Positions 26,796 to 35,308 of a stretch of 64,000 nucleotides of DNA are shown here, piece after piece. Below the pieces are notes generated by a model, which saw only the letters and a program-made list of their open reading frames with translations, was not told the DNA's origin and searched no databases. The stretch is from Amycolatopsis sp. NBRC 101858 (GTDB lineage Bacteria; Actinomycetota; Actinomycetes; Mycobacteriales; Pseudonocardiaceae). The stretch is from contig NZ_BSTD01000007.1 of NCBI RefSeq assembly GCF_030269325.1, positions 248,001 to 312,000 of the forward strand, in the 5' to 3' direction. A program made the position numbers and the translations under genes. Within the stretch, counting starts at the first letter, position 1. Each line of letters begins with the position of its first letter.

Positions 26796-26951
26796 ATGTG
26801 GACGCACTTGATCGACACCCTCGCCGCGATCGAACCGTGGGTGGCCCCGTTCGTCACGGCCGTTCGGGCAGCAACCGCTGTCGTCAGCCTCGTGGCCATC
26901 CTTCGTCGGGACCATCGTTCCGGGGGCGGAAATCGTAACCAAAACGGCTAG
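26796..26951 (+). CDS. Tiny single-pass membrane protein divergent from the STAND gene
   Basis: 51 residues from ATG 26796 with GGAG seven bases upstream. MWTHLIDTLAAIEPWVAPFV leads into a hydrophobic segment (TAVRAATAVVSLVAIL), then a basic RRDHRSGGGNRNQNG tail. It shares a 120-base divergent promoter gap with the STAND NTPase. Very small membrane proteins next to STAND NTPases could be effectors or adaptors, but no family was recognised. Confidence 0.5.
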   Translation: MWTHLIDTLAAIEPWVAPFVTAVRAATAVVSLVAILRRDHRSGGGNRNQNG

Positions 26952-27560
26952 ACATGCGCGGCCACACGATGGAAGCCGGGTTCTGTAGCACACCTAGCTT
27001 CCACCGCATGTCGGCTCCATGGCGGCTTCCCATCCGATTTGACGTGAGCGGGCAATTGCGACAGTCCTGGTCATGACTTCGGATCATAATGATGATTGCA
27101 ACGCTCAGAGGCCAGTCGGGGCGCGGGACCGGCGGGCAATGGCGCAGTCGAGGTCGGTTAGCTTGTCGGCGACAGCGTGCAGGCTGGACCGGTCCCTGGA
27201 AATCATCGAGCTATCAGCTAGGCTTCCTTCCCCGTACCCGTCCCCGCCGACGCCGTCTTCGTGTAGACCGCTGATCACGAACCCACGATCGATGCCGTCG
27301 CTCCCGGCCACGCGTGACCTTTCGGGTCGGCGCGCGGCCTCAATCACGTAACCAGGCCCCGCGACACCGGTCACTGCGGGCCCTCGATGTCCCGGGGCGT
27401 CCTCACACCAAACCCGCGCGAGCCATCTGAATGAACCGGGACCCCAAGTCAACACGCCTTCCCCCGGAGGAGCCGGATCCCGATTCGGGCTGGCCGGTCA
27501 GCGCACGCGCCGCGCCGGTCAACCCCCTTTCGCCCGCCAAACGACCACGGAGGTCCGGCC
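26952..27560. other. Intergenic region, no confident gene
   Basis: About 600 bases without a convincing gene; open frames on both strands lack ribosome sites and domain features. A minus-strand frame around 27110-27200 (SSLHAVADKLTDLDCAIARR) looks protein-like and could be a fragment, but nothing firm can be said. Confidence 0.4.
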
Positions 27561-27897
27561 ATGACCCGAAGGACCGACCTGACCGACACCGAGCTGGAGG
27601 TCCTGCGCGACGTGGCACGCCGTTTCAGCAACATCCAGATCGGACGGCGACAATTTCGTTCGACCGAAACCGCCCGCACTCACACAAAGAACGTCCTCGC
27701 GAAGCCGCGGGTCCGCAATCGCGCATGCTGGCGCCATCGCCTACAACACCGACATCTTCCGCTGCCGGCTCCCGCACCTGCCGCTGACACAGCCGATATC
27801 GGCCCGGACCTCTCCACCATCGTGCCGACGCGGCGCCGTCCCGACGGCCACCGACCGCTCAGTCGCATGTCGGCCCGCGCAAGGAGGACAGCGATGA
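27561..27897 (+). pseudogene. Small LuxR-type HTH protein, frameshifted
   Basis: From ATG 27561 (GGAGG upstream) the frame gives LTDTELEVLRDVARRFSNIQ followed by IGRRQFRSTETARTHTKNVL and VRNRA, a typical GerE/LuxR helix-turn-helix. Immediately afterwards (near 27722) the natural continuation AGAIAYNTDIFRCRLPHLPL is in the next frame, which ends with a TGA at 27895-27897. That TGA overlaps the ATG of the following gene (ATGA), so the shifted frame is the true one. No receiver domain is present; the protein would be about 111 residues. Confidence 0.65.
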
Positions 27898-28129
27898 CCG
27901 ACCCGGGCGTCCGGCCGAGGTGCGGACCTACCCCGATGACCCGGCGCTGCAGCTCGTCATCGATACCGCTGATCTCTGCGCCGACGCCGAGATCGTCATC
28001 GGCGAACTTCTGACCCGGGCGCCGGCGGACGCCGCGCTCATCGTGCGGGGTGCGGCACTGCTGTCCGCCTCAGGTGCAGGAACCGCTGCTGAGTGCCTGG
28101 CCACGTCGATGACCTGGCTCTATGGCTGA
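27894..28129 (+). pseudogene. Small hypothetical protein, frameshifted near its start
   Basis: ATG 27894 has a strong AGGAGG eight bases upstream and overlaps the stop of the LuxR-like gene. After MTDPGV a shift near 27915 leads to VRTYPDDPALQLVIDTADLC, ADAEIVIGELLTRAPADAAL and SASGAGTAAECLATSMTWLYG at the stop. The core is acidic and helical, with no known domain. If the shift is a base error the protein has about 78 residues. Confidence 0.5.
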
Positions 28130-28215
28130 TTCCGCTCGTTGAGCCAACCACCTATCCGAGTGCGAGCGGCAGCCTCCTGCATACTCAGCAATCGCGCTCA
28201 AGTCCGGTGAAACCG

Positions 28216-28358
28216 CGGCCTGCCACCAGCTGATCCAGGACGGCACAGCCCGGCTGGTCACCAACGTCGACGACATCCTCGCCGCGATCGACGACGACGC
28301 GGAGACGGACGGGGAGCCGGAGGGCACGGCCCCGGCAGGTGAGGCCGGCCGAGGTTAG
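28216..28358 (+). pseudogene. dprA: C-terminal fragment of a DprA-like protein
   Basis: The frame reads ACHQLIQDGTARLVTNVDDI followed by LAAIDDDAETDGEPEG and a stop at 28356-28358. G-C-H-x-L-I-x-x-G-x-A-x-L-V-T-x-x-x-D-I-L is the conserved end of the DprA Rossmann domain, lacking in the truncated DprA at 22345. It has no start of its own. Same strand, 5 kb downstream: most likely the other half of the same gene. Confidence 0.65.
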
Positions 28359-28440
28359 CGCGCACCCCGACGGCGGCCCGGACTTGACGATGACCGGTCG
28401 CCGGTCGCCCATGAGGGGCCGCCGTCAGGCGCGCGCTCGG

Positions 28441-28501
28441 GCGGTGGCGGCTCACCCACCCGGTGAGCCACCACCGCCTTCCCGCGCCACGTGCGGGAAG
28501 G
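28441..28501. repeat. Two consecutive hairpins before DUF4192 gene
   Basis: Arms 28441-28456 and 28462-28477 pair at 15 of 16 positions; directly after, CCTTCCCGC (28477-28485) and GCGGGAAGG (28493-28501) form a perfect 9-bp stem. They lie 80 bases after the dprA fragment and 25 bases before the DUF4192 start, so they can end the upstream transcript or structure the leader of the next. Confidence 0.65.
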
Positions 28502-28525
28502 CTGAGCGACGGGAGCACCTTCACC

Positions 28526-29491
28526 GTGACCACCTACCTGACCGCCAGCGAAGCGATCGGCGTCCTGCCCGACGCCAGCTCCGACACCCTGTTCGTCATC
28601 GGCTTCCCCACCCGCGCAGCCGACCCGATCACACCAGCAGTTCTGGCGTTCCCCTCAGCCGACATCACCACCCTCCACACCCCGGCGATGGGCAAGCACG
28701 TCCACGACCAGCTCCCTGCCGGCAGTAACGCAGACCTGCTGATCGTCGTAGTCGGCAACGGCCAGGACAATCAGCAACCACTCCCGCACCGGGCCGCGAT
28801 CGCCGCACTCGAGACTGCGCTGCGCCCCGCCGGGCACACCGTTGTGGGCTGCTACTGGACCCCACACACCCAACCCGGCGCCATCCTGCGCGACTACCGC
28901 GAACCCCACCGCATCAGCGCCATCCTCCCCACCACCACGCCCCTGGACCTCACCCCACCCCTGCGCATCGTGGCCGACGCTGCCCTGCCCTGGGGACTGC
29001 CGTTCACCGAGCGCGGCGAGAGCATCCCCACTCGCCTCGGCCGCTTCGCCCGCGCCGTGCTGCCCCTGCTCGTGCGCTGCGACGACCACACCCACCACTT
29101 AGTCGAGCTGGCCATCGACGAGGCCGGCCGCGGCGAGTTCCCCGACGACGAGAACGGATTCGCCATCACCTGCGCGCTGCGTGACAACGCACTCTACGGG
29201 CCTAGGCTTCTCCCACCGTTCGATCTCGACCTCCGCCGCGTCGAGCAGTTGTGGATGGCCCTCTACCGCGGCAACGCCGACCGGAAGATCCGGGCCAAGC
29301 TCGCTGCGCTGATCTCCGCCAGCGCACTGCGCCGCCGCGCACGACACTTCGCTGCCTATGCGCTCGCGCACGCCGCCGGGGCACCCGGCGGCGACGCCCT
29401 CAGCGTGCTGCTCCAGCAGCGCATCGCCGGTGCCGCTCTAGACCGGAAACTCGAGCGCCTTGCGGCGCGAATCGCCGCTTCAGACTCCTAG
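28526..29491 (+). CDS. DUF4192 family protein
   Basis: 321 residues from GTG 28526 (GGGAG ten bases upstream). The start TVTTYLTASEAIGVLPDASS and the DTLFVIGFPT strand, then LLIVVVGNGQ, the AALETALRPAGHTVVGCYWT segment and a late helical half (ISASALRRRARHFAAYALAH) follow the layout of the DUF4192 family, which is widespread on actinomycete chromosomes and plasmids with unknown function. A second, full-length DUF4192 gene lies at 52925 in this window; the two are only distantly alike. Preceded by two strong hairpins. Confidence 0.75.
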   Translation: MTTYLTASEAIGVLPDASSDTLFVIGFPTRAADPITPAVLAFPSADITTLHTPAMGKHVHDQLPAGSNADLLIVVVGNGQDNQQPLPHRAAIAALETALRPAGHTVVGCYWTPHTQPGAILRDYREPHRISAILPTTTPLDLTPPLRIVADAALPWGLPFTERGESIPTRLGRFARAVLPLLVRCDDHTHHLVELAIDEAGRGEFPDDENGFAITCALRDNALYGPRLLPPFDLDLRRVEQLWMALYRGNADRKIRAKLAALISASALRRRARHFAAYALAHAAGAPGGDALSVLLQQRIAGAALDRKLERLAARIAASDS

Positions 29492-29586
29492 TCCGTCCCT
29501 GAGACCTCCGGTACCGGCATTTCGGCAACGCCAGCGGGCGAAGCCCGCCGGTCGATCGGTCGTCGCGGCGTGATCGGGCCCAGAGG

Positions 29587-29680
29587 ACCAGGCCAGCGCC
29601 GGCGGTGCACAGCCTCCAGCCCACACATCGACCTCCCGTCGCAGCACAGGGCTCATGCACCGCCGGCGCTTCGGCCTGGT
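29587..29680. repeat. Long inverted repeat before DUF932 gene
   Basis: Arms 29587-29609 and 29656-29680 match over 23 positions apart from a two-base bulge. It lies about 95 bases after the DUF4192 stop and 75 bases before the DUF932 start. Confidence 0.65.
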
Positions 29681-29754
29681 TTGTCGTGGCCGTCCACCCG
29701 CGAGCCCGCAGTCCCAAACAGCACGCACTGCGCCACATCGAAAGGGTAAGCCTC

Positions 29755-30759
29755 GTGTCGAAGGAAACAAGCAAGTGGCTCAACACCGACGTCCTCATCG
29801 GATTCACCGACAAACGCGGCCGCGCCTGGCACTACCGTGCCGAAGACCAAGGCACCGAACCGAATCACTATCCTGGTGCAATCCCCGTCGCCGATGTCAA
29901 GCGACGCCTGTTCCACTGGACTGCCGAGCCGGCCCGGGTCCTGGTCGAGGACCGATTCGGCCTTCGATTGGCCAAGCACCACCTCGGCGTCACCGCCTCC
30001 GACAACGGCGACCTCCTCGGCATCCGCACCGACGAGTACGAGATCCACCAGTTCAGCCACTGGCTGCTCGACAACGTTTCCGCCATCCTCGACGACGGAC
30101 TCGCCATCGGCTCGGCCGGGCTACTGCGTGACCGCAGGCAAGCCTGGGTCAGCGTCGAGATCCCCGACAACATCGTCACGCCCGAGGGCGTGGAGTTCCG
30201 GCCCAACCTGCTCGCCTGCTCCAGCCACGACGCCAGCCTCAAGACCCGCTACAAGCGCATCGTCACCAACGTCGTCTGCGACAACACCATGGGCGCCGGC
30301 CTGCGTGAAGAAGGCCAGGAACACGCCATCGTGCACAGGCGCAACAGCAACCTCAAACTGCTCACTGCGCGTGCAGCGCTGCAGATCGTGCACACCGTCG
30401 CCGACGACTTCGCCGCCGAAGTCACGAAGCTGTGCCAGACCACCGTCACCGACCGAGCATGGACCGCCTTCCTCGACGCCCACACCCCGATTCCCGATGA
30501 GGTGGGGCGCAAGCGCACCAACGCCGACAGGAAGCGCTCGGCCCTCACTCGCCTGTGGACCAGCGACCACCGGGTCAGCCCATGGAAGAACACCGCTTGG
30601 GGCGTTGTACAAGCGGTCAACACCCACACCCACCACGAAGCCGTCGTCCACGGCGCCACCCGCGCCGAACGGAACATGACCCGCGCCATCGACGGCGACA
30701 TCGCCAAGCTCGACCGCGCCACCACGGCCACCCTGCGCAACGTCCTCGCCGCCCTCTGA
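29755..30759 (+). CDS. DUF932 phage/plasmid-like protein
   Basis: 334 residues from GTG 29755 with AAAGGG eight bases upstream. Features: SKWLNTDVLIGFTDKRGRAW, the LGVTASDNGDLLGIRTDEYE strand, QAWVSVEIPDNIVTPEGVEF, FRPNLLACSSHDASLKTRYK and RIVTNVVCDNTMGAG with the conserved V-C-x-N-T. These are the marks of DUF932 (TIGR03299), found on plasmids and phages and thought to accompany recombination or anti-restriction functions, without proven activity. It is a stand-alone gene between two long hairpins and a LuxR regulator. Confidence 0.85.
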   Translation: MSKETSKWLNTDVLIGFTDKRGRAWHYRAEDQGTEPNHYPGAIPVADVKRRLFHWTAEPARVLVEDRFGLRLAKHHLGVTASDNGDLLGIRTDEYEIHQFSHWLLDNVSAILDDGLAIGSAGLLRDRRQAWVSVEIPDNIVTPEGVEFRPNLLACSSHDASLKTRYKRIVTNVVCDNTMGAGLREEGQEHAIVHRRNSNLKLLTARAALQIVHTVADDFAAEVTKLCQTTVTDRAWTAFLDAHTPIPDEVGRKRTNADRKRSALTRLWTSDHRVSPWKNTAWGVVQAVNTHTHHEAVVHGATRAERNMTRAIDGDIAKLDRATTATLRNVLAAL

Positions 30760-30992
30760 ACACCTCAACCCGGTCCCCGCCGCCCCTTTCCCCGGCCGGT
30801 GGCCCGCGCACGGAGCAACAAGCCGCATCACCAACCATGTGACAACTCGCCACTGGCACAGCCACCAAGCAAGGGCAACTAGGAGAATTGCGTAAGGTCA
30901 ACACTAGCCCATTGGTCGTCGGCTGCTGAGCCGATCAGCCGCAAAGCCCCGACACAGTCGAAATCAACCCGTCACCGTGAGACAGTCTTTAT

Positions 30993-31793
30993 ATGCCGAA
31001 TACATCGACAGGTAGTTGCGAACAGCTAGTTGATATTGCCGTCGCGTACCTGGAGAGCTCAGATCCCGCGTCACCTTGGCCGTTGATGACCGCCGAAGTG
31101 GCCCACCGCCTCGACAGCACTGCGTGCACACTGTACGACAACGTCTGCTACGCAGGAGAGTCCGCACACGCTGAAGCGTGGTCCCCGACCTGGCTCGCCG
31201 ACATCATCCCCCTCGATTTCCCCTCGAAATCAACAGCCGTCAGCATAAAGACGCATCCATTCCCCCGTCACTACGCAGTAACTCGAGACAATGCCCCACG
31301 CAGCGCCTGCGACGTCGCAGACACGCATTCCTGGCATCGAACAGAGATCTTCAACATCACCAAGGAAGCCTTCGGCATCACCGAACAGCTATGCATACCG
31401 ATTTCCGACACAGGCGAGAACTTTCGCATGCTTTTGCTTGGCCGACCCGAAACGCCTTATAGTAGCAAAGAACTGGAACTCGCATCACACCTGCAACGAT
31501 TGCTGATCTCTCTGGATTCACATGTTCGACATCTTCAACTCCTGAGCAAGCCGTCCTCAGGCAAGACACCCACTGACCGAGCCGCCGACTACCGGCTCAC
31601 ATCTCGCCAACTGATCGTGCTACACCTGCTGGCCGAAGGTCTCCCGGCGGCCGTTATCGCGCGCCGGCTGGCAATATCACAGCGGACCGTCACGAAGCAC
31701 CTCGAGAACCTGTACCGTAAGCTCGGAACAACCGACCGGCTCGGCACGGTTCTTCTGGCGCAACGTCTCGGAATTATCTTGTCTCACAACTGA
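30993..31793 (+). CDS. LuxR-type transcriptional regulator with GAF-like N-terminus
   Basis: 266 residues. Residues about 10-185 form an alpha/beta sensor of GAF type (VAYLESSDPASPWPLMTAEV; GITEQLCIPISDTGENFRML), and residues about 203-262 the LuxR/GerE helix-turn-helix (YRLTSRQLIVLHLLAEGLPA; VIARRLAISQRTVTKHLENL; YRKLGTTDRLGTVLLAQ). The gene is poorer in GC than its surroundings. It converges on the ricin-B lectin gene with a shared hairpin between them. The ligand and targets are unknown. Confidence 0.85.
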   Translation: MPNTSTGSCEQLVDIAVAYLESSDPASPWPLMTAEVAHRLDSTACTLYDNVCYAGESAHAEAWSPTWLADIIPLDFPSKSTAVSIKTHPFPRHYAVTRDNAPRSACDVADTHSWHRTEIFNITKEAFGITEQLCIPISDTGENFRMLLLGRPETPYSSKELELASHLQRLLISLDSHVRHLQLLSKPSSGKTPTDRAADYRLTSRQLIVLHLLAEGLPAAVIARRLAISQRTVTKHLENLYRKLGTTDRLGTVLLAQRLGIILSHN

Positions 31794-31854
31794 TGGCTTG
31801 TCCGACGTGTCCTGAAGGGACGTTCGCGGCCATAACACCAGAAGCTCGGCGGCA

Positions 31855-31899
31855 GGCTCGTTGTACGCCCCACGATGCCGGTGGCGCGCACAACGAGCC
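31855..31899. terminator. Hairpin between convergent LuxR and lectin genes
   Basis: GGCTCGTTGT (31855-31864) and ACAACGAGCC (31890-31899) are exact complements with a 25-base GC-rich loop. It lies between the two stop codons and probably ends both transcripts. Confidence 0.6.
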
Positions 31900-31904
31900 G
31901 ATTC

Positions 31905-32558
31905 TCACGCGTAACTGAGGTACCAACGCTGATTGGTCTGAGCGTTGCTCAGGCACGTCCACTGCTGAACCGGCGTACCGTCAGCCACTGCCGCAGTACC
32001 TCCTGTGACGTCGAGACATTTGCCGCTGTGCTGGACGACGATGCTCGTCGTGGCCCCGCTGTCCTGCGTGTACAACGCCCACCGCTGATTGCTTTGCGCG
32101 TATCCGAGGCATGTCCACTGCTGGACTCGTACCCCGTTGCCGACCGCCGCGGTGCCACCGACGACGTCCAGGCATTTGCCACTGTGCACGGCGATCGCGT
32201 CGTAGGTGCGACCGTCACCCGTATCGGCGAAATACCACATCTGATTGGTCTGCCCCGCCCCGAGGCACGTCCACTGCTGCACTGGTGCGCCGTCGCCCGT
32301 CGCAGCGGGGCCGCCGGTGACGTCAAGACACTTGCCACTGTGGACGGCTCGCACGTTGAACGGGCCATACACTGTCGCGACCCGTGTCGATCCGTCAGCC
32401 GCCCTGACCGGCAGGTTCACCTTCTTCGCGACGTTGAAGTGGTACACATCCGACGCGGCGAAGGTCGAAGAGGTGGCCAGCGGGGCGGCGAATACCCGGC
32501 TCCCACTCACCACCGCCGCCAACGCGACGATCGTAGCGATGATCAGGCTGCGCTTCAT
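31905..32558 (-). CDS. Secreted ricin B-type lectin (CBM13-like)
   Basis: 217 residues from ATG 32558 (AAAGGA six bases upstream). A signal peptide (MKRSLIIATIVALAAVVSGS, cleavage near VFA-AP) is followed by a short spacer and one beta-trefoil of three repeats, each with V-H-S-G-K-C-L-D-V-x-G-G, V-Q-Q-W-T-C-L and a closing N-Q-x-W (NQMWYF, NQRWALY, NQRWYLSYA). Such domains bind galactose- or xylan-type sugars outside the cell. No catalytic domain is attached, so it works as a free lectin or binds a partner. Single-gene unit. Confidence 0.9.
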   Translation of the reverse strand: MKRSLIIATIVALAAVVSGSRVFAAPLATSSTFAASDVYHFNVAKKVNLPVRAADGSTRVATVYGPFNVRAVHSGKCLDVTGGPAATGDGAPVQQWTCLGAGQTNQMWYFADTGDGRTYDAIAVHSGKCLDVVGGTAAVGNGVRVQQWTCLGYAQSNQRWALYTQDSGATTSIVVQHSGKCLDVTGGTAAVADGTPVQQWTCLSNAQTNQRWYLSYA

Positions 32559-33072
32559 CGTGATCCTTTCTAGTCCGAATCCGACGAACACGGAAAGCGT
32601 TCGCCAAGCGACTTCGAGGGTTCCAGGCGGCCACACGAACCCCAATACGGAAATCTACGTACGCCGTTCTCGATCACCGTCTGCCAGCTCGTCACACCGA
32701 GCCGGGCGCGTAGCGCTGACCACAAGGCCACAGCAACGCAATACAAGGCCACGCAATTAACGAAGGCAGAGCAGTCAACGGCACAGGTGCTGACGCAACG
32801 CCGAGAAGGCGCGGGTGCCCAGGTCGGGCCGACGCACTCTAGCGGAGCCTGGCGCCGGCGGAAGCCCGCGCATTCACGGTCTCGGCTGCGGGTGTGCAGC
32901 GAGGGCGGGCTTGCCACCGACACGGGCGGCCCCGCTCGGGCGAGTGCGTCCCGACCGGGACACCCGCACTCCGCTCGTTCTCCACCGCGTCACGGCGGTG
33001 GGAATGGTCGGTGCGGGGTTCGTGGCCGGCCATCGAGATTCGCGGTGGCCGGCCCGTGTGAAGGAGCCCTTC
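32559..33072. promoter_or_regulatory. Divergent intergenic region with several hairpins
   Basis: About 510 bases between the lectin (leftward) and the ParB-like gene (rightward). The right half (32870-33060) contains nested GC-rich hairpins, such as GAGTGCG facing CGCACTC around a TCCCG/CGGGA core near 32945-32975, and CCACCGC facing GCGGTGG near 32982-33001. Promoters for both genes should lie here. No gene was found. Confidence 0.5.
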
Positions 33073-35166
33073 GTGACCAGGACGATGGATCTGCCGACCC
33101 AGCGCGACACCGACGACACCACCCCCGCAACCGCACCGAAAACCGAACTCACACCGTCTGAACCGGACAGTGCCGCCACCGATCGCGACGCCACGGACGA
33201 CACGTCGTCGACCGACGTGGGTGGCACCCCGGTGGACGAGCTGTCCGACGAACAGCGCACGGCGCTGCACGCGAAGTGGGACGCCGAGATCGACACCATC
33301 ATCTGGGTCGAGCCGGACGAGGTGCTGCTCGCGGAGAACGTGCGCACCGACAACGCCGAAGCCGACGAGGAAACGACGGCGAACTTCAAAACCCACGGCG
33401 TCAAGACCGCGGCCAACGGCTACCGCGACTACGACACCGGCGCCGTCGTGGTCACCGAAGGCCAGCGCCGGGTCCTCAACTCCCGCGAAGCCGGCTGCCT
33501 GCTGCCGGTCTGGATGAAGACCCCGCCCCCCGCCGACGAGCGCAAAGCCACCATCGACCGGATCGTCAACCAGTTCATCGAGAACGACATCCGCCGCGGG
33601 CTCACCCTGGCGGACAAGGCCCGCGGTTTCCAGCAGCTCGCCGCGTTCAACCTCACCCCGACCGGCATCGCCCGCAAGCTGGCCCTGGGCAAGAAGGGCA
33701 AAGCCTGTGTCGAGAACGTCCTGCAGGCCGGGCGCAGCGAGCTGGCGGTCAAGGCCGCCGAACGCTACGACCTCGACATCCTGCAGGCCGCCATCGTCGG
33801 CGAGTTCGACCAGGCCGGTGACCTCGACACCGCGAAGGAACTGATCCGCATCGCGCGCGAGAACCCGAACAACTTCACCGTCTTCGCCGAACGCAAGCGT
33901 GCCGAACGCGCCGAGAACGAGCGGTTCGCGGCCTTGGCCGAGGACCTCACCGAAGAACTGACCACCGCGGGCGTCACGATCTTCGACGACTCCCTCTCGA
34001 CCTACGACGGGGACGCCCGCACGCTCGACCGGCTGCGCCCCACGCCCGAGCACGAACCGCGCATCGAACTCACCGCCGAATACCACGCGTCCTGCCCCGG
34101 CCATGGCGCGTGGATCGAAGAGGAGTACGACGAGGACGACAAGCGGATTCCGGTGCCCGTCTATGGCTGCGCTGACTTCCGCGCCCATGGGCACGCCCTC
34201 AGCTACGCCCCGGCCGGCCGCGCGGACCTCACCACCGTGGTCACCAGCCCCACCGGCGGGGCCGTCGACCTCGACAGCCTCAACGACCCGGCCGCCACCA
34301 GCGGCAACGACGAGGTCGCGGCCGCCCGCGCCGCCCAGGCCGCCGCCGAACTCGAGCGCACGAAGGCCCGGATCATCCGCAAGTGGGTGATCCAGAACAA
34401 CAAGGACTGGGACGCCTCCGAGACGCCGCGCCGGGAATGGCTCGCCGGGCTCCTGCAGCGCAAGACCGCGCCGCAGGGCGCGCAGCTGTTCCTCGCCCTG
34501 CAGAAGGCCGAAGGCGGCTACGAGCTCCGGCGCGCGTTCGAACGCAACCACCCCTTGGCGATGAAGCTGATCGGCATGCCGGTCGGCGCCACTCTCGCCG
34601 ACCTGGCCGACAAGATCGCCAAGGCCCCCACCGCGGGCAAGGCGACCCTCTACGACCTGTTCCTCACCCTGTGTGCGATCGAGTCCGACATCTCCCGCAA
34701 CACCTGGCGCCACCCGTGGGGCTCCTCGCAGGCGTACATCGCCGCGATCATCAGCTGGGGCTACCCGGCTTCCGACGTCGAGCGGAAGGTGCTCGAACCG
34801 GAGACCGAGGCCGATGTCATCGCCGCCCAGCTCGGCGACCTCGACACCGCAGCCACCAGCGACGGCGGCACGGCCGCAGACGGCGGCGAGCCCGGCGAGG
34901 TGCACAGCCACCCGGCGGCCGAGGACGCCGAGGGCGGCACCGCCGATGACGAGACAGACCGTGGCGACGGGCCTGACGTCGTCGACATCCAGGACCTCGA
35001 TGAGGACATCGCCGCCGCGGTCGAGGGAGACGACGCACCGGGCACGGACGACCACGACGACACCGCGGCCGAGGCGACTGGTGACGACGCCGCCGGCAGT
35101 GACGAGGAGGCGTCCCAGCACACCGAGACCGAGGTCGAGGCGGAACCGACCGGCACCGCGCTCTAG
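33073..35166 (+). CDS. ParB/Srx-like N-terminal domain protein with acidic tail
   Basis: 697 residues from GTG 33073 (AAGGAG six bases upstream). After an acidic 60-residue leader comes the ParB-type fold: IIWVEPDEVLLAENVRTD, GVKTAANGYRDYDTGAVVVT and EGQRRVLNSREAGC, the last being the motif that grips nucleotide in ParB proteins; then helical DNA-binding-like segments (IENDIRRGLTLADKARGFQQ; LTPTGIARKLALGKK). The middle is unique and the last 120 residues are very Asp/Glu-rich. Probably the partition or plasmid-maintenance protein of the element, although no ParA is in the window. Followed by a hairpin and the PP2C-primase pair. Confidence 0.75.
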   Translation: MTRTMDLPTQRDTDDTTPATAPKTELTPSEPDSAATDRDATDDTSSTDVGGTPVDELSDEQRTALHAKWDAEIDTIIWVEPDEVLLAENVRTDNAEADEETTANFKTHGVKTAANGYRDYDTGAVVVTEGQRRVLNSREAGCLLPVWMKTPPPADERKATIDRIVNQFIENDIRRGLTLADKARGFQQLAAFNLTPTGIARKLALGKKGKACVENVLQAGRSELAVKAAERYDLDILQAAIVGEFDQAGDLDTAKELIRIARENPNNFTVFAERKRAERAENERFAALAEDLTEELTTAGVTIFDDSLSTYDGDARTLDRLRPTPEHEPRIELTAEYHASCPGHGAWIEEEYDEDDKRIPVPVYGCADFRAHGHALSYAPAGRADLTTVVTSPTGGAVDLDSLNDPAATSGNDEVAAARAAQAAAELERTKARIIRKWVIQNNKDWDASETPRREWLAGLLQRKTAPQGAQLFLALQKAEGGYELRRAFERNHPLAMKLIGMPVGATLADLADKIAKAPTAGKATLYDLFLTLCAIESDISRNTWRHPWGSSQAYIAAIISWGYPASDVERKVLEPETEADVIAAQLGDLDTAATSDGGTAADGGEPGEVHSHPAAEDAEGGTADDETDRGDGPDVVDIQDLDEDIAAAVEGDDAPGTDDHDDTAAEATGDDAAGSDEEASQHTETEVEAEPTGTAL

Positions 35167-35197
35167 CCCGCCGGACCACCTCCGCACTCGATTCCTC

Positions 35198-35240
35198 GCC
35201 GGGGCGGGCCAGCGCACTGCATTGCCGGGCCCGCCCCGGC
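35198..35240. terminator. Perfect 13-bp hairpin after ParB-like gene
   Basis: Arms 35198-35210 (GCCGGGGCGGGCC) and 35228-35240 are exact complements. It lies 31 bases after the ParB stop and 68 before the PP2C start; there is no T run. A U-less terminator or an attenuating structure fits. Confidence 0.6.
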
Positions 35241-35308
35241 CCCATCCCGTCGTCCTCGCCTCCCGCCGGGCTCCATCACCAGCCCCGCGCGTGAACGGAG
35301 TTTCCTCG

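Larger units (their letters stand above)
23174..28220. mobile_element. Putative 5-kb cargo insertion inside dprA
   Basis: The left DprA part ends after SAASA at 23178 and the next expected residues (CHQLIQDGTARLVT) appear in the same orientation from 28221. CGGCC occurs at both junctions (23174-23178 and 28216-28220). Between them lie the STAND NTPase, its divergent small membrane protein and two small frameshifted genes. No transposase, integrase or terminal inverted repeats were found, so the mechanism is unknown. The interpretation rests on the split gene alone. Confidence 0.45.
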
